DNA of 64,000 nt. It comes from Pegea sp. RAD2-039 (lineage: Eukaryota; Chordata; Thaliacea; Salpida; Salpidae). Location of the stretch: assembly GCA_034620365.1 (NCBI GenBank), contig JAQGEQ010000314.1, positions 453,605-517,604 on the forward strand. Reading direction: 5' to 3'. Under the pieces are notes generated by a model. That model had not been told where the DNA came from. It did no database searches and saw nothing but the letters and a program-made list of their open reading frames with translations. The translations under genes were made by a program, and so were the position numbers. Positions 37,001 through 47,680 of this stretch are shown here, one piece after another (positions within the stretch are counted from its first letter, which is position 1; each line of letters begins with the position of its first letter).

Positions 37001-38653
37001 TACTTAGTGATAGATTACAAAAACTTACCGCCAAGTTTATTTTTAGAAAATAAATTACTAGATATTTCAAGCAAAATTATGATAGAAAACCAAAACCTTT
37101 ACAATAATAAGTCACTTATTACGATGAAAATTGATCGTTACAAAAATATCACAATCAAATCGATGTTAGATTTTTGTAACATCCGAAAGTATTTATGTTC
37201 ATGGAGGTTTTATTGTAAGTCAGAAGAAATTGAAAGTATCGACTTGACTAAAGTTTGTGATTACAATGTTGATTGTCTAGATAGTTCAGATGAAATGAAC
37301 TGCTCGAAAAAGACTCATTTCTACTGCTGGAATAACAATTCCAAGTTTATTGAAAAAAGCAAGTATTTGGATGGTCGAAAAGACTGTTCTGATGGTTCAG
37401 ATGAATGTTTAAACTACTTTTCATCGGTATATGAGATGATTAAAAGCGACTTTCTTCGTTACTTTATTTGGTTTGTCACAGTTCTTACAATAACTGTTAA
37501 CATTTATGTTATTTGGAAGCATTGTTTGAAATTAAAAGAAGCTGAAAGTAAAAGTTCAGTGAAGTATGTGAATACATTTCTTTTATGCCAGCTAGCAGTT
37601 TCTGATTTAGTAATGGGAGCCTCTTTGTTGATACTTGGTGTCAATTCATTTCAATATTCAGGTCAATATTGCATTCATGATCTTGAATGGAGAGCAAGTA
37701 CTACTTGTAACGTGGTTGGTGTGCTTGCTGTGTTTTCATCTCAAACATCAATGACTACTTTAGTATTAATCACAACTTTGAGATTGTATGTTACTATTTG
37801 CCCATATAAAACTAATCGATTAAACCACAAGCTCATCAGACTTGTTTCATTGCTTTCTTTGGTGTTTTGTTTCCTGTTTGCAATGATTCCAGTTTGGTTC
37901 AAATATAAATTTGCTGACCAACTTTATATTGAATCAAATCCTTTTTTCCTAGACCAATCGGTAAATTACAGCACAATTGAAATGTTTTATAAAAAAACTA
38001 AAGTAATTCTCAGTAACCTTCCTAATACATCATCAATGTTCAACAACAGCCTTGGTACAAACTTCAGCTATCAATTCATTAAAACTTATTTCGAAAGTGG
38101 AAAAAGAGGACCTCTATTTCAGTCCAGAAATGTTAAAATCAAAAACGCGTTCGGATATTTCAGTACCTCTCCTGTTTGCTTTCCAAATCTTTATACAAGT
38201 ATTTCATCATCTCATTTTATTCTTTCATTGATCATTATAACTTTCAATACTTGTTCACTTTTATATATTTGTGCAGCTTATAGCTACATTTTCTACACTA
38301 CTAAGAAAAGCTCAAAATCTGTTAAACAATCAAAAAATACAAATCAAATGGGAAAAATGAAATTACGAGTTTTCCTCATCATTTTAACAGATATGTCTTG
38401 TTGGTTACCAGTTATAATCATGTCTATTATAAGCTATAGTGGATACAAACTTGATGGTGAAGTACTTCCTTATTCTGCTATCATTATCCTACCAATCAAT
38501 AGTGCAATAAATCCAATCATTTATTCAGGTATCGATAAAACCATTACAAACTTCATTAAATTAAAATGTTGTAGAATCAAGCAAGAATCAGTCAAAAAAA
38601 CTGAAAATATTGAACTTAAAACCATTAAATCGGCTGGAACAAAATTTGAATAA
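34072..38653 (+). CDS. LDLa-repeat seven-transmembrane receptor, copy 1 (LGR type C/GRL101-like)
   Basis: Four exons: 34072-34135, 34330-34519, 35043-35217, 35681-38653, giving 1,133 codons. Exon 1 encodes a signal peptide (MLQLFQWISLVVLFTFTLS). Exons 2-3 encode a Cys-rich region. Exon 4 encodes about eight or nine LDL-receptor class A modules, several with the Ca-binding pattern (CKDGSDE, CLDSSDEMNC, CSDGSDEC), then seven helices from about residue 735. Between modules four and five is a stretch with LRR-like spacing (SIFSGLKNF, NSFIGLPN) but no full LRR array. TM2 has LAVSDLVMG, TM6 TDMSCWLP and TM7 PINSAINPIIY, as in LGR/relaxin-type receptors. The TM3 end reads LRLYVTICPY in place of DRY. 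Ectodomains of this type bind secreted ligands at the cell surface; ligand and G protein are unknown. Confidence 0.9.
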
Positions 38654-40024
38654 TATACATCATATCACAAATAATGGTTTTAAATGGTATTTTTACACTT
38701 GTAATCAGAATTTGTTTTATGGTTTGAGTCATTGTGTATTTGTCTGTTTTTGTAACATAAACTTTCAATGTTAAAAATTTAAAAAGTCGTTAAGTGTGCT
38801 TCAATTTAAGTTTTCCGAAAAATTTTTTCAATTAAAAAAATATTTAAAAAAATATCAATTTTTACTTTGAGGTAGGTTTACTATTTGTATGTATATAGTA
38901 TTTGTTCATCGTACTATTTCAAACATTTATAATCAAAATGTAAATAAAAAATGTATGAAATGCGAAATGACATTGTTCAATTTTGTGCAAAATTCATATA
39001 GCAGTGAACTGCAGAATAATAATAAAACGAAAAGTTTTAAATAAACTGATTTGTGTTTAAGAGCTTTTTTTTAGTTTGATTGTGTTTTGGGTAATCTGAA
39101 ATCTATTATTACAAAAGAAACAAAGCTTTAGCTGGATGAAGAACTGTATTAGATATAAAAATACAGAAGCAACATTAATTAAGAATAAAAATAAAGTTTT
39201 TATAATTACGAAATTATTTTGTGAGTTAAGTTTTTAGTGAAACATCTTAATAGAATAAAATAGGAAGTAGCGGAAGTTTAATTAACGCTTGATAGCTTCA
39301 AATTAGAAAATCAAATTATTTTGATATTTAAATTACTTTCTTAATCAATATGAAAGCAGTCATTTGTTAACAACTAAAAATATATAACAAACACTAACTA
39401 CTTTATTTACCAGCTAAAACTTTATCTTTAACTAATTTAGGTCAAATTAAGTAAACAGAATTTATTTTTAAATTTTCTTTTACAGTAGGGATACGTTTAT
39501 TCAAAAATATAATTTTAATTTTAAATTTCATTAAACAAATTTTTCTGACTGCTAAAACTTATTTGGTAGTTTGGTGAAAATAAATTCATCAATTTATAAT
39601 AAAAGTTTCGATAAGAAAAGTTTTCTATAGCTACGTGTCATAACAGAGTTTTTTAAAAATTAATTTTTTTAATCTCATGTCATCAAAATATTAAATTTTA
39701 TATTTCATCTAGAGTTTTGTTTATATTATTATTTGATTTTATCAAAAACAGTTTTGAATTAAATTTTTTTGAACTTTAGTATATTAATAATATTTTATTT
39801 CTTTTTAATAGGACTGAAAATATTTGTATTTTCGTACCAAGCTGAAAATATGGATTTTTAAATTGAGAAACTGTTTTGAAATTAATAATTTGAAGATTTT
39901 CAATGGAAAATTAATAAAATACACAAAAAGTAAAATCTACAACTAACTTTTAAACAATTAAACAAGTATCAGTCAAATCAAAACAATAAGTTTTTCTATT
40001 AAACTTGTATAAATTTTCTAGACA
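38654..40024. other. 3' flank of receptor gene 1
   Basis: AT-rich. A possible poly(A) signal AATAAA lies near 38,943. The flank matches 59,693-61,050 closely and 29,214 onward more distantly. At about 39,490-39,500 it is the unoccupied site of the LINE found at 29.8 kb. Confidence 0.6.
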
Positions 40025-41450
40025 TAATACCTCCCTTGCTTGACAACAGCGACCAGCTTGTGATGAAACCAGAGAATAAAGCTGAGTTGCTAAACAATCA
40101 ATTTAATATCGTTTTTATTTCCGATGATGGCATCACTCCTTATTTTTCCTACTTCGAAATTCTTACAAATGTCTCTGAAATAATTGAGTATCTGAAATGA
40201 TAGTCAAGTCACCAGTAGTATGCCTCAGAGTTCTGTTTTGGGTCCCCTTCTCTTTTCAATTTTCATTAAGACCTCATCAGAAGACCACTGACAGTAGATG
40301 ACGTCAGTTTCACCTCATTGGCACCTCAGAATCCATCCCACAAAATCTGATCTTATCAACTTTTTCTCTTAAGCCAGCTGCAAATTCTTTAAACTAATAT
40401 TCCATACATTGTTTTATTTTCTTACAAATATCTTCGGTGCAAGACTTTGGTATTAACCTATCATCTGACTTTAAATGACAAAATTATGTTTTAAAAATCT
40501 TTCCAAAATCAATCAATCTTGCCTAGTTTATTATACGAAATTTTATTTCTAAAGATTCATACTTCTTTGTAAATCCTTTCGAATTGTAGGTACGTTCAAT
40601 TTGTGAATACCATGTTAGTGCATCCATGTCATATCAAGTTAGTGATATTAAAAAAATTGAGTCTGTTCAGGCCACATTTACGAGAGTAGTATGCAGGAAA
40701 CTTAATATTAATTACGATAGTTATAAACATCATCTTAGCTTCTTAAATTTAGATACTTTGGAAATTCGACGAACTAAATACGACTTAATTCTTATTTTTA
40801 AAATTGTTCAAAATTTATTTGACTTTTAATTCAATGATTTCGTTTCCATTAGTCCTTCCCTCAAGTTATATCAGCTCAGACGACCAACATTACATTTTAA
40901 TAAGCCTATATCACCTGCTATGATAATCAGATCAAATTGTTTCTGACAATTAGAACTTGGAACCAGCTGCCATTAGACATTGTCATGTCAGAATCACTTG
41001 TATTATTCAGGCAGAAGTTGAACCGTTATAACATGTTCTGCTTGGTGGCGAAGCGGTTACTACACCTACCTTCTAGCTAGGAAGTACCGTGTTCGACCCT
41101 AGGTGGAGACATATTTATAAAACTCCTGAGAAAAACCATAAGAAACTCGTGAGAATGTATGTTAGCGAGATATGCTTTCTTTAGCTACCCTCCTTTGCAT
41201 TTAATTATATAAAAAATCGAAATATTGCCAACACTGCCATTCCTAAACTGCGTTTTTTCTCTTGTTTTTATTATTAACATTCTATTTAATTGTTCACTGT
41301 TATATGCTTTGAAGACTACCGAAATACTATGTGTTACATCTTTTTCTTTCTATATTTCTAACTTGAGAAATATTATTTGTGAGAATGTGTGTTAGCGGGA
41401 TGTACTATCTTCAGGCACTCTCGTTGGCATTTATTGAAATAAAAAATAAA
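40025..41450 (+). mobile_element. Decayed LINE relic containing a nested SINE
   Basis: Fragments of the same LINE family in order: a part upstream of the RT core (VMKPENKAELLNNQFN), then the RT motif resembling PQGSVLGPLLF (read here as PQSSVLGPLLFSIF), then the C-terminal region (VSDIKKIESVQATFTRVV) and the 3' tail near 41,380-41,450. Many stops and deletions break it. A SINE interrupts it at 41,034-41,218. Confidence 0.8.
41034..41218 (+). mobile_element. tRNA-derived SINE with LINE-type 3' tail, nested in the LINE relic
   Basis: The head (about 41,040-41,110) has tRNA layout: TGGCGAAGCGGTTA (A-box region), an anticodon arm CCTAC-CTTCTAG-CTAGG (anticodon TCT, Arg type) and a TTCGACC T loop. 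The tail (about 41,146-41,210) repeats the LINE 3' end: GAGAATGTATGTTAGCGAGA, TGCTTTCTTTAGCTACCCTCC. The host LINE resumes directly after it (AATATTGCCAACACTGCC), with a short AATAT-like repeat at the borders. Confidence 0.8.
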
Positions 41451-41774
41451 TAAATAAATAATAACAACAGTTTGCATTTAGAATCATCAAAATTTCGTTG
41501 TTCAATTAAAATTTTAGAATTAATCAGAGGAGTCTAAATTGTAGTATTATATTTGAATAACATTTTTATAAAGCAACTTTAGCACTTGTTAAAAAGAAAT
41601 AAAGTATTTCTGTATTTCAGTAATAAATGTTTAGATTTAAAGAATTAAACATTTATGCTTTTGTTTGTCATCTTAGTTCCTAACTCAAAAGTTCAACTTA
41701 AAATTTGTTATAGAATAAAATATTAAGCTTTTGTTCATTTTAAACTATGTATATATAAGATATCACAGTATATT

Positions 41775-42640
41775 GTGATTGTTTCTGCTACTATAATTCC
41801 TGTTGTTTTTTGTTATTGTTGCTCCTTTACTTTTCAACTATTCTATCTTAGCTTTATTTATCGTGTCTTTTATTTGTCTTTTTCATCACTGTATTCTTTT
41901 TGTCTTCTGTATTTTTGTTGCTTCAGTTCTTGCTTCTTACAATTTGTCTTTTTTTCTGCCTCTTTTAATTTTACTTTTTTAATCGTTTCAGTTGTTTCAG
42001 TTGCCTCTTCTTGTTTCTGATATAGCTATCTCCAGAGCTATACTGAGAAAAATTGCAATTATATTTGAAGATTCAGCGAGATTAGGACTTCTTAGATGTA
42101 ACTATCTACTGGCTGTGTTACTTTTTGGAGTTATATTTATTAATTATTTTAAGTTTTTTATTCTTGTTTCTGATATAGCTATCTCCAGAGCTATACTGAG
42201 AAAATTTGCTGTTATATTTGAAGATTCAGCGAGATTAGGACTTCATTTGTTTTTTTTTCGGATTTTTCTTTTTTCGCGTATTTTACGTGACTTACGTACT
42301 TTTTTTTTCCTCTTTTTGTTTGTGTTGCTTTCATGTTTGCCTATTTTTGATTATCTAATTTAATCTTCACATCTTTTTCTTGCCTAGTTTTAGATTACCT
42401 TTTTTTATTGCTTATTTTATTTTCTGCCTCTTTTAATTTTACCGGTTTGTTCTGGCTTTTCGTTTTGGGGTTTCCTATTTTCACCTTTAATTTTTTGCTT
42501 TTTCCTGTTTTATAATTGTTTCTATCGTTATTACTTTTTTATTTTTGCCTCTTTGATAATTTTGGTTTTTTCCTTGCTTGCTTTTCACCTTTTTCATGCT
42601 AATCTTTTTTATGATAGCTTCATATTTTAATCTTGGATAT
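41775..42640. repeat. Pyrimidine-rich tract, present in both blocks
   Basis: The forward strand is dominated by T and C (TCTTTTTG, GCCTCTTTTAATTTTA). Its complement would encode Lys/Glu/Gln-rich peptides, with one 36-codon reverse frame at about 42,480-42,600 (MKKVKSKQGKNQ...). This resembles the composition of the nearby coiled-coil gene, so it may be a relic of it. No intact gene is supported. Confidence 0.35.
42005..42245 (+). pseudogene. Two stray copies of an sNHE2 exon
   Basis: The second exon of sNHE2 (22,163-22,300) with preceding intron sequence is copied twice: about 42,007-42,138 and about 42,148-42,244. Each copy retains the intron end TTCTTGTTTCTGATATAG and the exon start encoding AISRAILRKI; the first runs to LLFGVIF, the second stops after SARLGL. 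Intron sequence is included, so the copying was from DNA, not mRNA. Block 2 lacks this insertion. No exchanger exons surround it. Confidence 0.9.
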
Positions 42641-42649
42641 TTGTGGATA

Positions 42650-42945
42650 ATTTAAAAAATAAGAATTAAGTTGTATTTAACGCGTTGAATTTCCAAAGTA
42701 CCTAAATTGAAGAAGATTAGACGCTGTTAATAACTATTGTATTTAATATTAAGTTTCCTGCATTACAATCTCGTAAATGTTGCCTGAACAAACTCGATTT
42801 TCTTGATATCACTAACTTGATATAGCATCCAAACACTAATATTGTATTTAATTATTGGATTACGTACAGTTTGAAAAGATTGATAAAAAAGCATGGGTCC
42901 TTAGAATTAAAGGTCTTTTTAATAAGGTAGACAAGGTTGAATGAT
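42650..42945 (-). mobile_element. Reverse-strand LINE fragment, decayed
   Basis: Its complement matches the LINE C-terminal region: CATTTACGAGATTG, GCAGGAAACTTAATATTAAA and GTTAGTGATATCAAGAAAAT are recognisable. Frames are broken. The same fragment is at 63,428-63,722 in block 2. Confidence 0.75.
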
Positions 42946-43309
42946 AATATCTATGTTTCTTGAAATAAATACATGTGCAACTTTCTCAAACAGAGTTTTT
43001 AATAACTAACTAAACTTTGTTCTACTTTGATAACCAACCTTAGAATTTTCCTAAGAACAATTTAACTCTCAACAAATTTTTTGTTGAAATATTTTATAAA
43101 CATATCAGTTTCTTTATTTTCTTTACATTTTGTGTACTTTTAAACCCTAACTTCCTGGTATATTTTCTGTTAGTTTATTATAATTAAGATCATTTTATTG
43201 TCTTTCTGCTAAAGTTACTATGACCGTTATAACAGTTGTATAATTTTTCATAAGAAAGCACATTTTGACCTTTCTACCAAATTAACAATTTGACAAAATT
43301 TAATGCCAA

Positions 43310-43445
43310 CCAGAAGAGAATCAGGATACAACAGTTTCTACAAAGTTTCAGTAATAACAACGACTAAGAAAATTTGAGAATGCAAAAGAGCTTTCAATTG
43401 GAAAATTATGTTAATAATCGACCGCACGTTGAATAACACACCGAA
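43310..43445. repeat. Dispersed repeat, copy 1
   Basis: About 100 bases (ACTAAGAAAATTTGAGAATG, then AATTATGTTAATAATCGACC) resemble 49,640-49,715 in the same orientation. The two copies flank the coiled-coil locus. The element type is unknown. Confidence 0.5.
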
Positions 43446-43921
43446 TGCAGTAACCCCATGTATTATACAACTCTCTTCCTAAAAAGTATTTTATCACAAC
43501 TTACAGTGTTTAAGATAATATAACATATACCTTTATTCAAATACAACTAATTTATAATTTGATCTTATTGCAAGCCCTATTTGTAAATGACAAACTTATT
43601 AAAATAGAATCATACTAATTTTAAATTAAATTTGTACTTAAAGAATAGGTCAACTTAAACTTTTGACAATATATTTACTACGAAATGAAAAAATCATTAA
43701 ATTTATTTCAACTCTAATTTTCGTTTATTAAATTTTACCATTACTTATTGAAAAATTCGAATAAAACGCAAGTTTGATTTAAATCTTAATACAAGACAAA
43801 CTAAATATCAAATTAAAAAAGTAATGCTTGAAAAATCAGAAGAAAATGCTCAACAAAAAGCATTCGTAAGTTTTAGTTATTCTTTTTAAATTTTATTATA
43901 TTTTTTCTGTGTTTGTCTTTC
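43446..43921. other. Spacer beside the coiled-coil pseudogene
   Basis: AT-rich with no gene. On the reverse strand an AATAAAA near 43,885-43,895 could be the old poly(A) signal of the coiled-coil gene. Confidence 0.35.
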
Positions 43922-44369
43922 TTATTGTCGTTGTCTTTGCTGGTGGGGTTGTTGTAATATTTTTTCTTGTTGTCGTTTATATTCCTGTATTTTTAACAAA
44001 AGTTGTTGTAGTCGTTGTTCTTGCTGTTGCTGTTGTTGTGTTTCTTGTTGTTTTCGTCTTTCCAGGTAACGTTGTTGTCTTTCTTGTTGTTCACGTCTTT
44101 CATTTTGTTCTTGCATTTGATGTTGTTCTTGTGTTTCTAGCTGAACTAAGATTAATTGTAGATCTTGCTGACGTTTTGATTGTTCTTGCTGTCCTTGTAA
44201 TAGTCCATCTTGTTGTTCTTGGCTTTCTTGTTGAAGTTGTTTTAATCGTAGCACGTGTCGTTGACATATTTTTGTTTGCCACAGACTGTGTTGCATCTGC
44301 AATTCTAGCTGTTGCTGTTGTTGTCTTTCTTATTGTTCTCGACTTTCTAGTTGTTCTTGAGTTTCCAGG

Positions 44370-45190
44370 TAATGTTCTATTAATTGTTGCACGTGATGTA
44401 GAAACTCTTGTGTTCCCTGCTGACGTTGTTGTCGTTGTTCCTCCTGTTGTGCTTGCCCATCTAGTCTTTGTTGCTGTTGGTTTGTTTCTCGGTAAAGTTG
44501 TTGTAATTGTTGCAAGTGACGTAGAAAATCCTGTGTATCTAGCCGAAGTAATCGCAATTGTTCCTCTTGCTGTTCTCGTCTATCTCGTTGGTAAAACATT
44601 TGTTGCTGTTCGTATATTTCTAGGTAAACTTGTTGTAATTGTCGCAAATGATTTAGAAAATCCTGTATTTCCTGCTGAAGTAGTTGTCGTTGTTGCTCTT
44701 GCTGTACTTGTCTATCTTGTTGGTAAAACCTTTGTTGCTGTTGGTTTGTTTCTCGGTTAAGGTGTTGTAATTGTTGCAAGAGTTGTTGAAAATCTTGTAT
44801 TTCCTGCTGATGTTGTCGTCTTTGTTGCCCCTGCTGTACTTGTCTATCTTGTTGGTAAAATCTTTGTTGTTGTTCGTTTGTCACTCGATAAATTTGTTGT
44901 AATTGTTGCACGTGCTTTTGATAGTCTTGTATTTCCTGCTGACGTAGTCGTCGTTTTTGCTGCCGTTTTACTTGTCCATTTTGTCGATCATATCTTTGTT
45001 GTTGTTCTTTTGTTTCGAGATAAATTTGTAGTAATTGTAGAACGTGTCCTTGAAAATCTAGTAAATTTTTCTGAAATTGACTTCGTTTTTGCTGCAACTG
45101 TAAAAGTCCATCTTGTTGCTCATCTTCTTGTTCTTCTTTGTAAAGTTGTAGTAATTGCAACAAGTATTTTTGACAAACTTGTAATTTGCA
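44370..45190 (-). repeat. 132-bp tandem repeat encoding a 44-residue coiled-coil unit
   Basis: The forward word GTTGTAATTGT or GTAGTAATTG recurs at 44,500, 44,632, 44,764, 44,896 and 45,028, exactly 132 bases apart, with shorter end units at about 44,378 and 45,148. Each unit encodes a variant of YRxTNxQQQRFYQQDRQ followed by QQEIQDFxxxLQQLQxL. Units have diverged at many positions, so this is an old protein repeat. Confidence 0.85.
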
Positions 45191-46139
45191 CAGAGCCTTT
45201 TGTGTCTGCTGCTCTAGGTTCTGCTGTTCTTGTCGTTCTAATTGTTCTCTTCTTTCACGGTGATGTTTTTGACTTTGTCGGTGACGTTTCAGTAATTGTA
45301 TCACTCGTGTTGGATACTCATTTATATCACGCAAAACTAGTAACACCGATCTTTGTACATCCCACAAACGTTGGTCTTGTCGTCGTTGTTGCTGCTGATA
45401 ATCTTCAAATTGTTGTATATAATGATGTACTCGTAGAACTTCTCGATGATACTTTTGTACTTCCCACAAACCTCGTAGCAGCATTCTTTCTTGTTGCTGC
45501 CATTTTTGTCTGTATTGTTGTTCTGGTTTGTCTTGTTGTTCCTGTCTATCTGGTTGTTCTTGTCCTTCTGGTTGAATTTCTGGCAACTGTAGCGCTTGTT
45601 GTTGAAACTCTTGTATATCCTGTTGAAGTTGAAGCCGTAGTTCTTGAAGCTGCTGTTCATTTATAACTTGCTGTCGTCTTTCTTCTTTCTCTTGTTTTTC
45701 ATCTTCTTGATGTAAGTCATTTCCACCCCTAAAAAATATTGAATTAAATTATTTCTAACTTATTAAGCTGCAGTTGTGGGTAGTAACAGTTATACTAATA
45801 TAATATACAAGTTAATATTTTAAAACTGTTTAACAATTTGCTTTACAAAATTATTGTTTTCTTACATAATTCAGTTTCTTTATTTATTTCTTCTTGAATA
45901 ATAATAAACGTACAAACTTGTCTAAGAATTTTTTCAAGTTCTTAAATTTAGATTATTTAAAACTTTATAAGTCTACAGAAAGAGTTTTGTTAGTCTCTAA
46001 TCTCTTAAAGCAGTCTCGTTAAGGCATAGGTACAAAAACAGTAACTGTAAACTGTTCCTAAAAAATATTGATTAAAATAACATGTAAAGTTAAAAGCAAA
46101 ATGATAGAATTGATTAAAGTTATTAATTAAGTTAATTTA

Positions 46140-46300
46140 AGTCACTGTACTCAGTGTCTTCTGACAGCCTATTGGCAGCTCCTGCGACGCTAGCCGAGGA
46201 CAGCTACATCAGTCCATTTGTTCTGCTGCAGAATCTTATTGGCGTAGAGAGTGGAATCCTGGTGTATTTGAAGCAACTGAATCTCCAAGTTTTCTTTCCT
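46140..46300. other. GC-richer patch, unrecognised
   Basis: A short patch inside the coiled-coil locus (for example CAGCTCCTGCGACGCTAGCC) differs in composition from its surroundings. It is open forward over 46,154-46,351, but I recognise no family. It may be part of an insertion in an intron of the coiled-coil gene. Confidence 0.25.
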
Positions 46301-47680
46301 TCCATATATATGTATGTCCGTTCTCGGCAAAAGTTGGCAAACTTATCATAAAATGCTATAAATGATTTTAAGAAGAAGAAAAACAATAAATTTGATCAAC
46401 CGAGTTTTAAATTGACAAAGTAAGTTTAAAAGTATTTAATAAATTTATGAGTAGCATTCAATACTCTCTGTAGCTCAAACTAATATTTTTCTACAATTTG
46501 TTATAAGCAATTTTAATGATTTTTTCCATACAAAAAAGCAATATTACAAATATCATTATTACTTTTTACATTTTATGTGTATGCATCATATTTAAACTTT
46601 GAAAAACTGCTAATGCAAGCTGAAATTACAATATTAAATCACGATTAAATTAAATGCGATTGTATATTTACAATTTGTAGGAAGTTACACAACACAAACC
46701 TTTATTGATCTCGTTCTTTTCCATGTCCTTGCTGTTACTGTAACATTTATTTTTGTAACAGCTTGGTTTCCTTATTTTCTAGTTGGAATTATTTTGAGTC
46801 TCTTTGTTTTTTTTTGCTGCAGTCCCTGCATAGCCTCTAACAAAAAATTTAATTTTCTTTTAAACTCTTCATCCTCTTCTTTTTGTCTTTCTTGATGGTC
46901 TGTGTTTAGTTGTAATTGTATTTGCTCTAGCGCATGGATTTCGTCAGAGAAAGATTGAACACTTTTTACCTGCATATTTTCTTCAAGTCTCACTTTATCT
47001 GCTCTTTCTTTTACCAGTTTTTTATGTTCTTGTCTTTCTTTTTCATTTGAATTTCTTGTTCTGGTTTGTCTTGAGATAGTCTCAATAGTTCTTGTCGTAT
47101 TTATTGTAAAATACGGAGTTTCTCACGGTAGTTTTGCAACTCCTCTTCTTCGTTCGCTTTTTATGTCTTTCTTGATCTCTTTGTACTTCTTGTTGTCTTT
47201 CTTGAAGCAGTTGGTTTAGTAATTGTAGTAAAATTTTCTGTTGTCGATCTAGTTCTTGTTACGCATTTGTTTTTCTTGTTATGTTTTGTAATTTGTTCTT
47301 GTTCCAACTGCTTTAAATAACTAAATTCTTTATCATAATCAGGCACCTCTTGTTCTTGATTCTCTTTCTCATGTCTGTTTTGATTCTGCTTTTCTAATTC
47401 GTGTCCTTTTGGTTCATGCATTTCTTTTTCTTGCCTCTCTTGTTTCTATCTACTATCTTCTTGTCTTTCTAGAAGATTTTACTCTAATACTTTTATTACA
47501 AATTGCTGATGTCTTCCTGTCATATCATTTGGTTGTTCTCTATCACAATACTGTCTTATTAGTTCTAGTCGCAAGAGATCGAGTTCTCGACTAAATTCTT
47601 TTCTTTCTTTTACTTGCTTTTCCTGTTGTTCTTGACAAGGAAAATCATCACTGGTATCCTTATTAAATTTTGAACATAAA

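Larger units (their letters stand above)
29214..43220. repeat. Segmental duplication, block 1
   Basis: This block recurs at about 51,590-64,000. Receptor genes align without exon length change, introns and flanks differ by only a few percent, and downstream repeats (LINE relic, nested SINE, T-rich tract, reverse LINE fragment) are in the same order. Block 1 alone has an extra 1.37-kb tandem duplication upstream (29,994-32,715) and two inserted sNHE-exon copies (42,005-42,245). The right limit is set by the window end, because block 2 runs off the edge. Confidence 0.85.
43922..47680 (-). pseudogene. Gln-rich coiled-coil protein gene, probably decayed
   Basis: The main exon runs from an acceptor near 45,736 to 43,922 in one frame of about 600 codons, interrupted by a single TAA at 44,330-44,332 that looks like a CAA-to-TAA change (context REQ-stop-ERQQQ). 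Further upstream, 47,660-47,020 and 46,993-46,772 encode similar Glu/Gln/Lys-rich peptides (EKQNQNRHEKENQEQE, EEDEEFKRKLNFLLEAMQG), with in-frame TAA and TAG near 47,450-47,490 and a frame change near 47,270. Composition (Gln, Glu, Arg, Leu) predicts long coiled coils with no catalytic domain. The large forward open frames here are complements of this repeat and were left out. Some breaks could be unrecognised introns, so an active gene is not excluded. Confidence 0.6.

Noticed and set aside
41040-41110. Functional tRNA-Arg gene.
   Set aside because: Only the internal promoter-like parts match. There is no acceptor stem, and the sequence continues into a LINE-like tail, as in a SINE.
44330-44332. 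A variant genetic code in which TAA means Gln.
   Set aside because: EPAC-like, sNHE and receptor genes here end at ordinary TAA or TGA codons consistent with family C-termini.
43909-45666. Large forward open frames rich in Val/Leu/Phe (283 and 262 codons).
   Set aside because: They are complements of the CAA/CAG-rich coiled-coil repeat. The reverse frame has the repeat periodicity and better coding logic.
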